A stretch of DNA of 43,459 nt, taken from positions 1 to 43,459 of the forward strand of contig DGUK01000093.1 of assembly GCA_002394635.1 (NCBI GenBank), given 5' to 3'. Source of the DNA: Faecalitalea sp. UBA4312. Lineage in GTDB: Bacteria; Bacillota_I; Bacilli_A; Erysipelotrichales; Erysipelotrichaceae. Made by a program: the position numbers and the translations under genes. Positions 23,508 to 32,181 of the stretch are shown here, piece by piece. A model generated the notes under the pieces. The model did no database searches and was not told where the DNA came from. It saw nothing but the letters and a program-made list of their open reading frames with translations. How positions within the stretch are numbered: the stretch's first letter is position 1; each line of letters starts with the position of its first letter.

Positions 23508-24794
23508 TCAGGCAATGATCTCCTCATAAAAACTATAAAACTTTATAAGACGCATGAATGTAATTCGCTTTCGAACATACGGAGATACCCGTAATGTTAA
23601 TGATTTGAGATTTTCATCCAGATCAATCTCCGATAAGTTTGTAGCCCCATTTACTTTTTTCATCCATTGCGTCATTTCCTGCGATGTCGGCAGCTCTTCT
23701 AATATTTGAATGATCTCGGCTTCTTTCTCTTTCAACATTTGTCCATTGACATCCTGCAGAATGTTCGGTGTATTCTCCTTCAGGATCTCTTCCTGTAAAA
23801 CCGGATTTTGGAAACACTGACAGATCAGTTCCGTCTCCACCTCCACATGGTCTTGGACTGTATATGCCTTCGTCTTCAATCGTTCCAAGGCCTTTTTATA
23901 TACCTCGGCACAAAGAATCATTCCAACACCTACTTTTTCCCCATGATAATAGTCAATCGGTTCATTGATGGCCGCTTCTTCCCATAAATGCGAGCAATGA
24001 TGCTCACAACCGGAAGCAGGTCGCGAATATGTAATGATCTGCATAGCTAATCCACTTAACAAGAGACCATAAATCAAATTCTCATACGCTTTGATGTCAT
24101 GGTTCTGCAACCCATCAAGATTTGACACCAGCTGCTCTAAGATCTCGTATTCCCAGTTTACAATAGGCTCTGAGATGTATTCTCCGGTAATGGCAGAAGC
24201 AATCCGCCAGTCACATAAAGCTGTATATTTTCCCATCAGATCCCCTACACCACTGGCCGTCAACCGTGAAGGCGCATGCGAAAAGACTGTTGTATCGGCC
24301 AGGACAAAGACAGGACTGACAGCCGTAAACGTCTTCTTCATTCCCTTCCATGTCATGGCTGCCATTGTAGATACATACCCGTCCACACTGGCTGCCGTAG
24401 GAATGGATAAGAAATCAATCTTTTTTTGATACGCATGGTATCGGGTGATATCATGAATCGTTCCGGAACCACACGCAATCAGAAAATCTATCTCATCAAA
24501 GTGTCTGAGCTGTTTTTCGGCTGCCTGTACACCGTGTTCATCGGCATGGAGCCCGGTGGGATCTAATATGATCAATCCCATATCCGGTAATTGTTCCATC
24601 GCTTTTTTTCCGGCAGCTTCGTATGTATTTTCATCACAGATCATCACAATATGATGAAACCGGCTATAGTACGTTTTCATGATGTATGCCAGTTTATCCA
24701 GTGCGTTCTGCTCGATCATCATATCGTCGACAAAGATTCTCTGATTACGTTCCAGATCGCACAATTGTCTAATTCTTTCGATATCTACCTGCAT
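23508..24794 (-). CDS. AraM-like glycerol-1-phosphate dehydrogenase family protein
   Basis: 428 residues of the iron/zinc alcohol dehydrogenase-like fold, AraM/EgsA branch. GSGTIHDITRY is the NAD(P)-binding loop, PTAASVDGYVSTMA the conserved active-site strand, and metal ligands lie in SGVGDLMGKYTALCDW, SGCEHHCSHLWEE and YYHGEKVGVG. B. subtilis AraM reduces DHAP to sn-glycerol-1-phosphate. Here the gene is the last of a PTS-aldolase operon, so DHAP from aldol cleavage could be its substrate, or it may oxidise or reduce another phosphorylated triose or polyol. The start follows AAAGGATCATACG and lies 26 bases inside the preceding YcxB-like gene. Confidence 0.85.
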   Translation of the reverse strand: MQVDIERIRQLCDLERNQRIFVDDMMIEQNALDKLAYIMKTYYSRFHHIVMICDENTYEAAGKKAMEQLPDMGLIILDPTGLHADEHGVQAAEKQLRHFDEIDFLIACGSGTIHDITRYHAYQKKIDFLSIPTAASVDGYVSTMAAMTWKGMKKTFTAVSPVFVLADTTVFSHAPSRLTASGVGDLMGKYTALCDWRIASAITGEYISEPIVNWEYEILEQLVSNLDGLQNHDIKAYENLIYGLLLSGLAMQIITYSRPASGCEHHCSHLWEEAAINEPIDYYHGEKVGVGMILCAEVYKKALERLKTKAYTVQDHVEVETELICQCFQNPVLQEEILKENTPNILQDVNGQMLKEKEAEIIQILEELPTSQEMTQWMKKVNGATNLSEIDLDENLKSLTLRVSPYVRKRITFMRLIKFYSFYEEIIA

Positions 24795-25266
24795 CGTATG
24801 ATCCTTTCTTTATTATTCTTTCTTGTATAAACTTTCTTGTTTCCTCTACATCTTTTAAAGATCCTTTATGAATCGATATCAATTCTTTTGGATGGACCAA
24901 GATGATCAAATGATCTGTTTCAATGACTTTTCGGATGTGTGCATACTCAAATGCCATGCGATCTCTATTCACTTCATATTCAATTTTGTCACTGAGCTTC
25001 ACTTTGATCTTCACCTGAACCGTACCATATTTTCTCTGATACATGTGGATCCGTCGCCGAATGATCATGGGCTTTGAAGAATACCCTATCCCCAGCAACA
25101 ATAAAACAGAGGTAATAAGCCATATTATTTCTTTTGTATGGATGGACATCACCAATGTAATACCGACCAATACAAACACGGGAATGACATTCTCCTGGTG
25201 CATCGCTTGGATCGTTTCACGAACCAGCTCTTTGTTATTTATATATTCATATTCATTTTTCTTCAT
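24769..25266 (-). CDS. YcxB-like membrane protein
   Basis: 165 residues. Two closely spaced transmembrane helices (about 30-65: IPVFVLVGITLVMSI and IIWLITSVLLLLGIGY) are followed by a soluble tail resembling the YcxB-like C-terminal domain (MAFEYAHIRKVIETDHLIIL, with a conserved aromatic/Glu pattern). The function of this family is unknown. It is embedded between the PTS IIA gene and the AraM-like gene, overlapping the latter by 26 bases, so it is co-translated with the sugar operon. The ATG after GGAAAGACCT is preferred to an upstream TTG. Confidence 0.7.
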   Translation of the reverse strand: MKKNEYEYINNKELVRETIQAMHQENVIPVFVLVGITLVMSIHTKEIIWLITSVLLLLGIGYSSKPMIIRRRIHMYQRKYGTVQVKIKVKLSDKIEYEVNRDRMAFEYAHIRKVIETDHLIILVHPKELISIHKGSLKDVEETRKFIQERIIKKGSYDAGRYRKN

Positions 25267-25314
25267 AGGTCTTTCCAAAGACAGAAAGCCACATTTGCAT
25301 GCGACTTTCCGTGA

Positions 25315-25764
25315 TCATCCATTTACTTTTACATCTAACAATGCAGCCAGTTGGCCTGGCAATGTATTTAATGGCGAGTTATAAAGCGTTTTAAGTGTTT
25401 CTGTGTCATAAAACATCTTCATCAGATTCTGTAATACGGCCATATGTCGGGCAGGATCTTTTACAGCTAGATTGAAAACCATCTGGGCATGGATCTGCTG
25501 CTCATCATCATCAATCCTGCGAAAATCCACCGGCTTTTCAAGGATCAAAAGACATATGGCATCTTCGATTACACCCGAGCTCTCTGAATGCGGCATGGCA
25601 ACAGGAAGCTGACTGGGCATACCTGTCGGATAAAGTCTTTCTCTTTTTATACAATTATCTGAAAATTGATCCGTCACGCAGCCTTCTTGAAAAAGCTTGT
25701 CCGCACATAAAGCAATCGCTTCTTCATCGTTTTTAGGACACCCTTGGATTGCATAGTATTTCAT
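25315..25764 (-). CDS. gatA: PTS IIA component, fructose/galactitol type
   Basis: 149 residues with the IIA-fructose/mannitol fold of the GatA branch. The phosphorylated residue is predicted to be His59 in PVAMPHSES, following the YPTGMPSQL motif characteristic of galactitol-type IIA proteins. It accepts phosphate from HPr and passes it to the IIB protein encoded two genes upstream. It lies 10 bases after the IIC gene and belongs to the same operon. The gatA-type naming reflects the family; the actual sugar is not known. Confidence 0.88.
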   Translation of the reverse strand: MKYYAIQGCPKNDEEAIALCADKLFQEGCVTDQFSDNCIKRERLYPTGMPSQLPVAMPHSESSGVIEDAICLLILEKPVDFRRIDDDEQQIHAQMVFNLAVKDPARHMAVLQNLMKMFYDTETLKTLYNSPLNTLPGQLAALLDVKVNG

Positions 25765-25774
25765 CGTTATGTCC

Positions 25775-27031
25775 TTAAGCCATAAAGAAATGATGAATGA
25801 ACTCTAACAACACGTTCATTAAATTGTATCCGAAGAATGAATCCGTTACCGTTCCTTGCACTTCGATACCCGTTGTCTGCACCATCATTGTCGCTTCCGG
25901 CGCAAATACATTGGTTGCCCAGGCTACCAGATAGATCATAATACAACAGCTGATGATCGTTCTGACAAAGTTTCCTTTGTGTGCCAAGGTCGGCATGACC
26001 GTTGTATAACATACAACGCTCAGGATCCCCACAGGGAAATAGTTCATGTTCGGAACGATCCATGCACATAAGATCGTAAATGGAATCATAAGGGCTGTAG
26101 CCACAATACATGTCGGATCACCCAGACCCAAACAGACATCCATACCGATCAACAGTTGTGCATCTTCGCCGATCCAGCGTTTCATAAATTCATTCGCTGC
26201 ATTGCCGATCGGGGTAATTCCTTCCATCATGACCGCAACCATACGAGGAATCAGTACCAATACAGACGCAAAACCGATGGCCATAATAAAGATAGAAGTA
26301 ATCGGCTGCTTTGTTAATAAGCCAAGAATCACGCCGACGATAACACCGATAAAGCTTGTTTCACCAAAAACACCTAGCCTCTGTGACAGATGATCCACAT
26401 CAACATTCACTTTATTTAAACCCGGAATATGATCATACAGCTTATCCAGGGCACGGAAGATCGGATACATCAACACAAAGGAAGCAGTACTACACGTTGT
26501 CCCATCCAATCCATAGTACTCCTGCCAGTCGTTTGAAACGATCTCCCCAAATTTGATTGCGATCACTGACATGACCAACGTAATCAGAATTCCTACCCAT
26601 AAGCTTCTAAAGATCGCATATGCCAGAGCTCCAGGAATCAACATATGGATAAAGTTCCAGATATCCACATTCATGACCCGGGTCCATTTTAAACGGATCA
26701 TGATGATATTTAACAAGAAGATCAACGGAACGACGATCGGCGCAAATGGAACCGACCAGGAAGCAGCACCAACAGCTGCCCATCCCATATCCGTAACCGT
26801 AAAACCGCCACCCATTGCTTGATAATAATCAATCGCAGGCTGTATGGTCGTGAACAATAAACTAATAACTAACGAAAGCCCCTGAAAACCGATGCCGACC
26901 AATAAACCGGCTTTTAACGCTTCTCCAAATTTCATGCGGAAAATGACGCCAATAATTGTGATCATTACCGGTAACAAAGCAACAGCACCCATATTCAAAA
27001 GTGTCTGAATAAAATTTAATAATACATCCAT
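25775..27031 (-). CDS. gatC: PTS IIC component, galactitol family
   Basis: 418 residues, highly hydrophobic with about ten helices, matching the EIIC-GAT family (start MDVLLNFIQTLLNMGA, GLLVGIGFQGLSLV, and DPTCIVATALMIPFT near the substrate loop). It forms the membrane channel that takes up and phosphorylates its substrate with the IIB and IIA proteins encoded on either side. Members of this family transport galactitol, ribitol, arabitol or similar polyols in different bacteria. The partner enzymes here (zinc dehydrogenase, class II aldolase) agree with a polyol. Confidence 0.92.
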   Translation of the reverse strand: MDVLLNFIQTLLNMGAVALLPVMITIIGVIFRMKFGEALKAGLLVGIGFQGLSLVISLLFTTIQPAIDYYQAMGGGFTVTDMGWAAVGAASWSVPFAPIVVPLIFLLNIIMIRLKWTRVMNVDIWNFIHMLIPGALAYAIFRSLWVGILITLVMSVIAIKFGEIVSNDWQEYYGLDGTTCSTASFVLMYPIFRALDKLYDHIPGLNKVNVDVDHLSQRLGVFGETSFIGVIVGVILGLLTKQPITSIFIMAIGFASVLVLIPRMVAVMMEGITPIGNAANEFMKRWIGEDAQLLIGMDVCLGLGDPTCIVATALMIPFTILCAWIVPNMNYFPVGILSVVCYTTVMPTLAHKGNFVRTIISCCIMIYLVAWATNVFAPEATMMVQTTGIEVQGTVTDSFFGYNLMNVLLEFIHHFFMA

Positions 27032-27053
27032 ATTATTTCTCCCTTATGATTTT

Positions 27054-27365
27054 TTATACTTCTTCTTTATCTGCTAACACTTCATTGCATGTATCAATGA
27101 TTTTTTTCGCAACAGCGTCTTTCCCGATTCCGGAAATCAATCCAAATACCTTGATAACCGGTTTATCGATCTTCCCTCTGAAATTGGACGTCGTCATGAT
27201 GATATCCATATTCTTTGAAGCTGAAGCAATCGTCTGTACTGTTCCTTTATGAACGTTGACCGGAATCCCTGCTTCGCCACATATCTTTTTTACTTCTTCA
27301 GCAGCAACGGAAGAGGATGCGATCCCACTACCGCATGCGACTAAAATTTCTACTGGTTTTTTCAT
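27054..27365 (-). CDS. gatB: PTS IIB component, galactitol type
   Basis: 103 residues of the PTS IIB lactose/cellobiose-like fold, galactitol branch. The phosphorylated residue is Cys11 in the loop VACGSGIASSS near the N-terminus. It relays phosphate from IIA (His59 protein) to the sugar in IIC. The start overlaps the stop of the dehydrogenase gene (ATGA, 4 bases), so the dehydrogenase and IIB are translationally coupled, and IIC follows after 22 bases. Confidence 0.92.
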   Translation of the reverse strand: MKKPVEILVACGSGIASSSVAAEEVKKICGEAGIPVNVHKGTVQTIASASKNMDIIMTTSNFRGKIDKPVIKVFGLISGIGKDAVAKKIIDTCNEVLADKEEV

Positions 27366-28420
27366 AATAGATCCTTGTTAACCTCCTCATTCGGTATTAA
27401 AACCACTTTAATGGCTTCTCCTGATCTTGTTAGTTGAATACCTTCGTTGATCTTGCTCAATGGCAATACATGTGTAATAAACTTGGATGCATCAAACTTT
27501 TCGCTGAGCGCCAGCTTGAATGCCTGCTCTACCTGGATACTATTGGCCCCAAAATGACCGTAGATCCAGATTCCATAATAATGAACACGATTGGAATCAA
27601 TCTGTGCCATCGCTCCTTTGGCTACTCCGCCAAACCAGACAACGATTCCATTCTTTCTGCACATATAGATGGCCTGATTTTGTGCCTGTGTACTCGGATT
27701 TGCCGAAATTACCTTGTCGGCTCCTTTTCCATCGGTTATCTTCAGTACTTCTTCCACGGCATCTACCTGGGATCCGTTGATGTAGTAATCCGCTCCGAAT
27801 CTTTTTGATAGCTCCAGTCTGGTCTCGTTGAGCTCAACCATGATAATGGTTTCAGCCCCGCGCAATCTAGCTAACTGGATATGAAAACAACCGATCGGTC
27901 CGGCCCCGATGATCACGACCGTATCTCCAAATCCGACATGAATATTATCCTGACATGCATAGACAGAAGACAGCGGTTCTGCCAATGTTGCCGCCTTCAG
28001 ATCTTTATCCTCCGGAATCTTAAAGACAGAATCACTGGCTAGTTGTTTCCCTGTCACAACATAGTAATCCGCAAATCCTCCCATTCTATCCGTATATTTA
28101 CTTCCTTCCTCACACATCTCATGATGACCGGATCGACAATGTTCACAATGCATACAATGGGTAGCAGGATATACATAAATGTTTTCTTTTTTCTCATAAC
28201 CTTCGACAGCTTCTCCTACCTCAACAATTTCACCGACAATTTCATGTCCAAAAATATGAGGATATTTCCCTTGTCGAGAATCTGTTGTCAGATTTCGTAT
28301 ATCCGATCCACATAATCCAATTGCACGCACGTTGATCAGCAATCCATCCGAAGGACACTTTGGTGTTTCAATATCTTCAATCCGGATATCATTGGGTCCA
28401 TACATCAATGCAGCTTTCAT
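27362..28420 (-). CDS. Zinc-dependent sugar-alcohol(-phosphate) dehydrogenase, MDR family
   Basis: 352 residues, medium-chain dehydrogenase. Catalytic zinc ligands are Cys37, His59 and Glu60 (GLCGSD, GHE), and structural zinc cysteines are 89, 92, 95 and 103. The Rossmann motif GAGPIGCFH is near the middle. This is the sorbitol/galactitol-1-phosphate dehydrogenase branch. In this operon it most likely oxidises the polyol phosphate made by the PTS to a ketose phosphate. The ATG is chosen downstream of AAAGGAG; a GTG at 28441 overlaps the aldolase stop and lacks a site. It is 17 bases after the aldolase gene. Confidence 0.88.
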   Translation of the reverse strand: MKAALMYGPNDIRIEDIETPKCPSDGLLINVRAIGLCGSDIRNLTTDSRQGKYPHIFGHEIVGEIVEVGEAVEGYEKKENIYVYPATHCMHCEHCRSGHHEMCEEGSKYTDRMGGFADYYVVTGKQLASDSVFKIPEDKDLKAATLAEPLSSVYACQDNIHVGFGDTVVIIGAGPIGCFHIQLARLRGAETIIMVELNETRLELSKRFGADYYINGSQVDAVEEVLKITDGKGADKVISANPSTQAQNQAIYMCRKNGIVVWFGGVAKGAMAQIDSNRVHYYGIWIYGHFGANSIQVEQAFKLALSEKFDASKFITHVLPLSKINEGIQLTRSGEAIKVVLIPNEEVNKDLL

Positions 28421-28437
28421 CGTTTCTCTTTCTCCTT

Positions 28438-29061
28438 TCACCGCTTCGCAATTTTCAAACTCTCTAACTGTGCATCATTTAAATCAGAAACTCCCATATG
28501 TTTTGCGATTTCATAGATCCTAAGGGCTTCTTCTGTCGCTTCCACAATGGCACAAGCTTGTTCTAAGTCTTTGCCGACACAAACCAGCCCATGATTTGCC
28601 AAAAGGACGATGCTGTGGCCCTGGATTGCTTTATCCAGCCCTTTCGCAATCCCATAGCCTCCCGGTTCCCCATAAGGGATGCATGGAATATCATCATGAA
28701 GAATGGAGAACGTTGTGGAACAACGCAGATTGATTCCTTTGTTGCAGTAAGCGTACGCCGTCATATTCGGTGCATGCACATGCAAGACCGCATGACAATC
28801 CGGTCTGGCTTCCAATGCCACCTTATGAAGAATGTATTCGCTGGAGCGCTTTTTCGTTCCCCCAACTTGTTCATCGCCTTTCATCACCGCAACCTGATCT
28901 TCTGTCAGAAATGCTTTTCTCGTTCCTGTTGGTGTGATATACATCAACCCTGTTTCACGATCTAATATTGAGAGGTTTCCTTCCAGTGAGTTTACCAGTC
29001 CTTTCTGGTCAAGTATTTTCGAATATTGGACAATTTGTTTTTTTATTTTTTCTTCCCTCAT
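28438..29061 (-). CDS. Class II (zinc) aldolase, FucA/AraD family
   Basis: 207 residues, the length of L-fuculose-1-phosphate aldolase. Predicted active-site residues align with that enzyme: Glu75 (SSEYILH), His94 and His96 (HVHAPN) and His157 (NHGLV). The family either cleaves 1-phospho-ketoses to DHAP and an aldehyde, or acts as a ribulose-5-phosphate 4-epimerase. Retention of Glu75 as the acid/base favours aldol cleavage. It is the first gene of the PTS operon and so probably splits the ketose phosphate made by the dehydrogenase, giving DHAP for glycolysis and possibly for the AraM-like enzyme. Confidence 0.88.
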   Translation of the reverse strand: MREEKIKKQIVQYSKILDQKGLVNSLEGNLSILDRETGLMYITPTGTRKAFLTEDQVAVMKGDEQVGGTKKRSSEYILHKVALEARPDCHAVLHVHAPNMTAYAYCNKGINLRCSTTFSILHDDIPCIPYGEPGGYGIAKGLDKAIQGHSIVLLANHGLVCVGKDLEQACAIVEATEEALRIYEIAKHMGVSDLNDAQLESLKIAKR

Positions 29062-29160
29062 TTGATGGTTTCCTCCAATGTTTATTCAAGCAGCCGGCTT
29101 CTATTTACAATTTCATTATATAAATCCGTATTTCCAAAAAACAGACACGTCTTCTTCTGT

Positions 29161-29203
29161 CCAGTGAAAGAAAAAACACTAATTCTTTTTCTTCACAAAC
29201 TGG
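29161..29203. promoter_or_regulatory. Large inverted repeat, probable binding site of the PRD regulator
   Basis: CCAGTGAAAGAAAAA and TTTTTCTTCACAAACTGG form an imperfect 43-base inverted repeat in the 290-base divergent region. The aldolase operon has a TATAAT -10 (29115-29120, minus strand) but no good -35, as expected for an activated promoter. The repeat centre lies about 75 bases upstream of the predicted start. A site for the divergently encoded activator is the inference. The rest of the region is AT-rich with no other clear signal. Confidence 0.45.
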
Positions 29204-29351
29204 TACAAAAGATTTATTATTTGGTTCTTTATTCACCTTTTTTCTACAAGTATTATTGATTTTTTACTATTTTACTGTTTATTTATCTAATCAAACTCTT
29301 TTTTATCAATTTAAGTATGAATTAATATTATTACAAGGTTAATATTAAAGT

Positions 29352-31448
29352 ATGAATAAAAGAATGATCTATCTTATTAACACCTTGGCCAGCGGAAATA
29401 ATCACACATTAAAATCGTTAGCCCTTCAATGCGATGTATCCATTCGAACGATACGAAACGATATCAAATCAATCAACGAATTCTTGTTCTCCCATGGATA
29501 TTCTTCCCTTCAGATCGAAAAGGATGGCTATATCCGGGTACACCATGATTTTTCAATGTGTCGCAAATATCTCCAAACCAATGATTTTTATAAGTACAAA
29601 TTATCAAAACATGAACGAGTTGCGGTTGCTTCGGCATTATTGGTCGCTCAGAATCAATATGTTACCATTTCTCAATTAGCCGATATTTTATATGTCAGTC
29701 GAACAACGCTGATCAAAGACCTCCCGGAAATACGAAAGTATTTAAACGAAATGTCTTTAACACTACAGTCTTATCCCAATAAGGGACTGATGATCGATGG
29801 TTCGGAGCAAGACATCCGCAACGCTTTTTTATCCATGCTTCTTGCATCCACCGATGATGAAGTAGCTTCTTTACAGAACCTGATCCGACAGAAACTGATC
29901 ATCCACCATGACTATCTGCCTATTATAGGAAGCATTATTACCGAGGTAGAGAACGAAAACCAAATTGCGTTTACAGACGATTCCTTCAAAACATTACACA
30001 ACTATCTCGCCTTAATGGTGGAGCGCAACAAACAGAACCATTATGTGGATCATTCGGAGCGTATATTCGCAAAAGAATATCAATATGCACAGGATCTGTT
30101 GCGGTACATCACAAAATATTGCGAAATCATCACAACCGGGGACGAAATAAACCATCTTGCCTATATTATCAAAAATGTTTTTCATTACATATCCAAGACC
30201 AACAGCGACAAGGATACGGTTGCCATTCAGGTAAGGACACGAAAACTGATCGATGATGTGGCCAAGGAATTGAATATGGAGATTGACAAAGATTATCAGC
30301 TCTATGAAAACCTTTCCAACCATTTGATCTCGATATACCACCATTCCTTTAAAACGGATCCGAACAATCCGATCTTAAAGGACATCCAGGAAACACAGCA
30401 GACTGTGATCGAAGCCGTAGAACAACATATAGGCGCTATCGAAAGTTTTTTTGAACGTCCTTTGGATTCCATAGAAGTGACTTATATTGTCATTCATTTC
30501 TGTGCGGCCATGGAAAGATTCAAAACAAACCGTTCAAAATATGATGCCATCCTGGTTTGTAATGCCGGCATTGGTACTTCCCAGCTGATCCGGGCAAAGC
30601 TGAAAAATTATTATAGTCTGAATATAATCTCTGTTATCAGCTCGCATGAGATCCAAGGTCTGACCCCAAAAAGCGCGGACTTGCTGATATCTACGATACC
30701 GATCTACGAAGCACCCATTGACTTCATTTGTATTTCGCCAAATTTAAGTGAGGAGGATTATATTCTTTTAGGGAACAAGCTGGCTGAAATGCATTCAATG
30801 AACCACCTTCCGGTGCATCTCAACGAGAAAGAAATCACAGCTGTTGCCGTAACCGATTTACTACGTCCGATCATATTCAGCATGGTTGCCCCGAATGCGG
30901 ATGAAGTCTTTTCGGTAATCAAGCGGGCCATCCGTCGTTATTTTAATCAAACGCAATCCAGTCAGACAGAATTATTATCCCCTTATCTTCATCATCTTCT
31001 TTCGCCTGGATTCATCCGGTTAGATGTTGAATGTAAAGACTGGAAAGACTGTATTTGGCAATCTTCCCTTCCTTTACTACAAAACAGTTATATTGAAAAA
31101 TCATACATTACGGCCATGATAGAAAACGCAGAAGAGCTTGGACCTTACTTTGTGATGCTGCCAGGTGTCGCAATCCCTCATGCAGGTTTAAATGATGGCT
31201 GCTTCAAGACAGGGATGAGCATGATCCGTTTAAAAAGTCCTGTTTGCTTCCAAGCCGGTTCATTGGATCCGATCCGATACGTGATTACCTTGAGTGCTGT
31301 GGATCAAAATAAACACTTACGAGCGTTGTTTCATTTACTCGCTCTTCTGAAAGATCCATCCTTTGTAGAAAAGCTGGATCGTGTGCAAACGACCGAGGAA
31401 GCCAATAAACTGATCGAGACCAGTGAATATCGTCTGAATGATTACTGA
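29352..31448 (+). CDS. PRD-containing transcriptional activator (MtlR/LicR/BglG-type)
   Basis: 698 residues. Order: HTH_11 domain (about 5-60), Mga-like HTH (about 85-140), PRD1 (about 205-285, with His216 and His268), PRD2 (about 310-395, His324 and His382), a IIB-like domain with Cys403 in LVCNAGIGTS, and a fructose-type IIA domain with His610 in GVAIPHAG. Two HTH domains mark a DNA-binding activator rather than an RNA antiterminator. Phosphorylation by HPr and by the PTS couples its activity to sugar uptake. It is divergent from the galactitol-type PTS operon, its likely target. The ribosome site is weak (AAGG about 15 bases upstream). Confidence 0.93.
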   Translation: MNKRMIYLINTLASGNNHTLKSLALQCDVSIRTIRNDIKSINEFLFSHGYSSLQIEKDGYIRVHHDFSMCRKYLQTNDFYKYKLSKHERVAVASALLVAQNQYVTISQLADILYVSRTTLIKDLPEIRKYLNEMSLTLQSYPNKGLMIDGSEQDIRNAFLSMLLASTDDEVASLQNLIRQKLIIHHDYLPIIGSIITEVENENQIAFTDDSFKTLHNYLALMVERNKQNHYVDHSERIFAKEYQYAQDLLRYITKYCEIITTGDEINHLAYIIKNVFHYISKTNSDKDTVAIQVRTRKLIDDVAKELNMEIDKDYQLYENLSNHLISIYHHSFKTDPNNPILKDIQETQQTVIEAVEQHIGAIESFFERPLDSIEVTYIVIHFCAAMERFKTNRSKYDAILVCNAGIGTSQLIRAKLKNYYSLNIISVISSHEIQGLTPKSADLLISTIPIYEAPIDFICISPNLSEEDYILLGNKLAEMHSMNHLPVHLNEKEITAVAVTDLLRPIIFSMVAPNADEVFSVIKRAIRRYFNQTQSSQTELLSPYLHHLLSPGFIRLDVECKDWKDCIWQSSLPLLQNSYIEKSYITAMIENAEELGPYFVMLPGVAIPHAGLNDGCFKTGMSMIRLKSPVCFQAGSLDPIRYVITLSAVDQNKHLRALFHLLALLKDPSFVEKLDRVQTTEEANKLIETSEYRLNDY

Positions 31449-31468
31449 TCCGGCATTCACGTTTCCTT

Positions 31469-31502
31469 CCACCTCTTTTAAAAAAGGGTGGATTTTCTTT
31501 TT
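31469..31502 (+). terminator. Terminator after the PRD regulator gene
   Basis: CCACCTCTTTT and AAAAAAGGGTGG form a stem with imperfect middle pairs, followed by ATTTTCTTTTT. It separates the regulator from the hexulose-phosphate synthase gene, which therefore probably has its own promoter or depends on read-through. Confidence 0.65.
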
Positions 31503-31542
31503 GTGCTCTTTCATAATAAAGTGGGAAAAGAAAGGAGACGCT

Positions 31543-32181
31543 ATGAAACTACAAGCTGCATTAGATACATTGACATTGGAACAATGTACTGATTTATTAA
31601 ATAAGACCAAAGGCTCTGTCCAGGTAGCCGAAGTCGGTACACCTTTTATCATCGAACAAGGAATGGTGCCGGTAAGAGCCTTAAAATCGCAATTCCCTGA
31701 CATTGAAATTTTAGCTGATGCCAAGATCATGGATGCCGGTTTATTTGAAGCGGATAAATGCTTTGATGCCGGTGCCGATATTGTCACCGTGTTGGGGGTC
31801 GCCTATGATGAAACCATCGAAGGTGTCGTACAATCGGCCAAAAACCATGGAAAACGTGTCATGGTGGATATGATCGGAGTCAAAGATCTGGAACAAAGAG
31901 CTCGGGAAATCGATGCCATGGGCGTGGATTATATTTGTGTGCATACCGCCTTTGACATCCAGCAGGAGGGAAATGATCCCCTGGAAGATCTGAAGACGGT
32001 CAACAAAGTCATCAAGAATGCCAAAAGTGCCGTGGCCGGTGGTGTGAAGCTATCGACCATTGATGCCATCGTTGCCGAAGGAGCTGAAATCATCGTTGTC
32101 GGCGGTGCCATCTGTACGGCAAAAGACCCGGCAGAGGCAGCCAAAGCCTTCCAGGCACACATTGGAGGTTTTCATGAATAA
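31543..32181 (+). CDS. hxlA: 3-hexulose-6-phosphate synthase
   Basis: 212 residues of the orotidine-5'-phosphate decarboxylase superfamily, the usual HPS size. The metal/catalytic motif is D59-A-K61-I-M-D64 (LADAKIMDAG). VMVDMIGV, YICVHTAFDIQ and AVAGGVKL are HPS-type strands that separate it from 3-keto-L-gulonate-6-phosphate decarboxylase. It condenses formaldehyde with ribulose-5-phosphate, or in reverse releases formaldehyde and supplies pentose phosphate. The ATG after AAAGGAGACGCT is used rather than an upstream ATG inside the terminator region. It overlaps hxlB by 8 bases. Confidence 0.93.
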   Translation: MKLQAALDTLTLEQCTDLLNKTKGSVQVAEVGTPFIIEQGMVPVRALKSQFPDIEILADAKIMDAGLFEADKCFDAGADIVTVLGVAYDETIEGVVQSAKNHGKRVMVDMIGVKDLEQRAREIDAMGVDYICVHTAFDIQQEGNDPLEDLKTVNKVIKNAKSAVAGGVKLSTIDAIVAEGAEIIVVGGAICTAKDPAEAAKAFQAHIGGFHE

